Source: Nitrospira sp.
Lineage (GTDB): Bacteria; Nitrospirota; Nitrospiria; Nitrospirales; Nitrospiraceae
Assembly (NCBI GenBank): GCA_024760545.1
Contig: CP060501.1
Location: forward strand, 1,401,501-1,465,500
Direction of reading: 5' to 3'
Length of the DNA stretch: 64,000 bases
Shown here: positions 62,624 to 64,000 of the stretch, piece by piece
How the letters are laid out: each line of letters starts with the position of its first letter
Numbering within the stretch: the first letter of the stretch is position 1
The notes under the pieces: generated by a model
Seen by the model: the letters and a program-made list of their open reading frames with translations, nothing else
The model's database searches: none
Told to the model about the DNA's origin: nothing
Position numbers and translations under genes: made by a program

Positions 62624-63328
62624 TCACTGGGCGAACTCGATCTTTCTGATGAAAGATTTGGCGACGCCGGTCCCGTTCGCGTTGGCCGTGTCGATGGCGA
62701 GAGCGATACCGCTAATGTCCGGAGCTTCTTTGCCGAACACTCGCCGGAACGTGTCGGCGACCGGAAAGTCAGTCTTAACGGTCGCACCCAATCGCGGCCG
62801 CTCGACGCAGATGAAGCGACCGATGGCGTGATGGTAGCGCCCCTTGAACGGCTTGTTCGTCGTCTCGGTTTCACAGAGATAGAGGGCGAGGAAGTAGGGG
62901 CTGTCGGGAATGAACAGTGACCCGCTCGAGTGTCGCTCCTTGCCAAAGAAAATGTAGACCATGATCGCTTCGGCTCGAGCCCCCTCCTCATAGGAGGCGC
63001 CGGAAGGGAATGCGTCGACACCCCATTCGATACGCACGCGTGAATAGTCTCGGACATCCCTTTCGTTGAGGAGCAGGCCGAAGGCGCGCGTTTTCGTCTC
63101 GAGGGCGATGGCGCTCGGCAAGGCGGAATACACGACCCTTCGAGTGTTTCTCGCATCTTGTTTCGGCTCGAAGCCTTTCGAGCCGAGCCAATTCAAAACA
63201 GATCCGCCTGAAAATCCTGAGAAATCCACACCTGGTTTCAAGCTGTCCGTCGAGCGGGCCAGGTCAACCGACGCAGTCATTGTCAACGCTGCAATAACGA
63301 AAATTATAAGCCTATGCTTGCCTGCCAT
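62624..63328 (-). CDS. DUF3047-like periplasmic protein
   Basis: A 234-residue exported protein with a signal peptide (HRLIIFVIAALTMTASV). The body follows the DUF3047 pattern: 'VRIEWGVDAFPSGASYEEG', 'AIMVYIFFGKE', 'DTFRRVFGKEAPDISGIAL' and 'AIDTANANGTGVAKSFIRKI'. The family binds or processes an unknown ligand in the periplasm. GGGAGGG lies near the start. It stands alone downstream of the hypothetical protein on the same strand. Confidence 0.78.
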   Translation of the reverse strand: MAGKHRLIIFVIAALTMTASVDLARSTDSLKPGVDFSGFSGGSVLNWLGSKGFEPKQDARNTRRVVYSALPSAIALETKTRAFGLLLNERDVRDYSRVRIEWGVDAFPSGASYEEGARAEAIMVYIFFGKERHSSGSLFIPDSPYFLALYLCETETTNKPFKGRYHHAIGRFICVERPRLGATVKTDFPVADTFRRVFGKEAPDISGIALAIDTANANGTGVAKSFIRKIEFAQ

Positions 63329-63447
63329 GCGCTCCCTCCCAGTCGTACCATCTCAACTACACCCGCTACTCCCCTTAGGGAACAGAGGGTCTAGCGTCAG
63401 CGACGCTGCCGATCCTTCTCGGGGGTGGTTGATGCAAAGAATGCAGG

Positions 63448-63840
63448 TCAGTTTAACGCGCTATCCCGGACGCTAAGTCCATCAGTTCCAAATATTATCT
63501 GCATGCCCGGATTTTGAACGATCATCGGAATAACCTCGGTTTCCATGAACGTTCGTAGTTGTTTTAGAGGCAGATCCTCCAAGACAGGCCGAAAGAATCC
63601 AAACTGGAAGAAGTGCTGACCATCGTGAAAAACTAACCGGTCTCGTTGGAAACTATGTGGACGCACATCATAAAACCGCTTCCCGAGGCAATCCGTAATC
63701 AGCTGAACCTTCTCCGGAATTTCGTATTGAACGGGATTCAACGTCGCCCTCTCTAAGAACAATTCGAGTCCAGTGTACCTCCAGAATTCGCATTCTGATC
63801 GGCGCTTGCTACTGGGGATGGCACTGCTTCGTGTGCACAT
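63448..63840 (-). CDS. hypothetical protein, 130 aa
   Basis: A 130-residue soluble protein; the conserved-looking part runs from 'VQYEIPEKVQLITDCLGKRF' to 'MQIIFGTDGLSVRDSALN'. The first 30 residues look unstructured, so the real start may be later. No family recognised. It lies 9 bases from the end of the partial gene at the right edge, so the two are likely co-transcribed. Confidence 0.55.
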   Translation of the reverse strand: MCTRSSAIPSSKRRSECEFWRYTGLELFLERATLNPVQYEIPEKVQLITDCLGKRFYDVRPHSFQRDRLVFHDGQHFFQFGFFRPVLEDLPLKQLRTFMETEVIPMIVQNPGMQIIFGTDGLSVRDSALN

Positions 63841-63849
63841 GGTTTTGGG

Positions 63850-64000
63850 TTACGCGCTGTCGATTCGCTTCACAGCCATTTGAATCGCCGCTGCCCTGGC
63901 CTGGCTCGGAGTCGAAAAACTTTCTTCGGTGCAGCCACTGTACGATCGAAAGGAGGTTTTCAAAGCTTCAATCACGGTGAATGTACAACCCCAGTTTCCG
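63850..64000 (-). CDS. C-terminal end of an unrecognised gene, cut by the window edge
   Basis: An open frame enters from the right edge and ends in TAA at 63850. The 49 visible residues read 'GNWGCTFTVIEALKTSFRSY' and end '...AIQMAVKRIDSA'. The Ala/Gln-rich final helix looks like a natural C-terminus. The gene starts outside the window. Confidence 0.45.
   Translation of the reverse strand, partial: GNWGCTFTVIEALKTSFRSYSGCTEESFSTPSQARAAAIQMAVKRIDSA

Noticed and set aside
1-64000. CRISPR arrays, tRNA or rRNA genes, complete insertion sequences
   Set aside because: No regular spacer-repeat series, no cloverleaf or rRNA signature and no transposase frame were recognised by eye.

Overview
The window reads as a chromosomal segment of a Nitrospira-like bacterium (phylum Nitrospirota). 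That placement is an inference from gene content and style: a cytosolic formate dehydrogenase with NuoE/NuoF-type partners, a class GN sortase with its VIT/VWA target, many small stress and envelope genes, strong AAGGAGG ribosome binding sites and a high-GC, gene-dense layout. No rRNA, tRNA, CRISPR array, integrase or complete insertion sequence was found.

Layout. (1) 1-9.5 kb is an accessory region: a P-loop kinase-like protein, a ferredoxin, a secreted OB-fold-like protein, then a module that looks like a conflict or defence island. It holds a translationally coupled pair (TIR-like/DUF4062-type protein with a beta-rich C-terminus, plus a GH15/phosphorylase-kinase-like protein), an HNH protein and a HEPN-type DUF3644 protein. 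The coupled pair is bracketed by imperfect direct repeats, one copy of which forms a chimeric pseudogene. (2) 9.5-17.7 kb holds an OmpA-domain protein, the sortase target and sortase, a thermonuclease, an RRM protein, small stress proteins, a LuxR-type response regulator and a 42-residue membrane protein. (3) 17.8-40.1 kb is one long minus-strand run of 21 closely packed genes (many ATGA overlaps). Read in transcription order it goes: tyrosine end (short HPPD, homogentisate dioxygenase, FAH), a phosphoribosyltransferase-like gene, branched-chain ketoacid dehydrogenase E1alpha/E1beta/E2, thiolase, 3-hydroxyacyl-CoA dehydrogenase, methylmalonyl-CoA mutase large and B12 subunits with a metallo-hydrolase between them, methylcrotonyl-CoA carboxylase beta, hydratase, HMG-CoA lyase, MeaB, hydratase, PrpD, PrpB, PrpC and an acyl-CoA synthetase. 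(4) 40.3-46.6 kb runs divergently: a haem-oxygenase-like diiron protein of the CADD type, an XRE-type regulator, a tryptophanase-like lyase, a long acyl-CoA dehydrogenase and a quinone oxidoreductase. (5) 46.7-53.5 kb: a VIT/CCC1-like membrane protein, a cytochrome c, the formate dehydrogenase operon and a universal stress protein. (6) 53.8-64 kb: a mix of regulators (MarR, PilZ, two receivers), periplasmic proteins, a frameshifted HtrA protease, an Slp lipoprotein, a Spy-like protein and several small or unknown proteins.

Taken together, regions 3 and 4 form a catabolic island that could turn tyrosine, leucine, valine and isoleucine into acetyl-CoA, acetoacetate, fumarate, propionyl-CoA and succinyl-CoA, with two propionyl-CoA routes side by side. 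Several needed partners (biotin carboxylase subunit, E3, isovaleryl-CoA dehydrogenase proper, maleylacetoacetate isomerase, aminotransferases) are not in the window. The most unusual items are the TIR-like/GH15-like pair between direct repeats, the CADD-like diiron protein next to the tryptophanase-like lyase, the single-domain HPPD, and the phosphoribosyltransferase-like gene inside the ketoacid operon.
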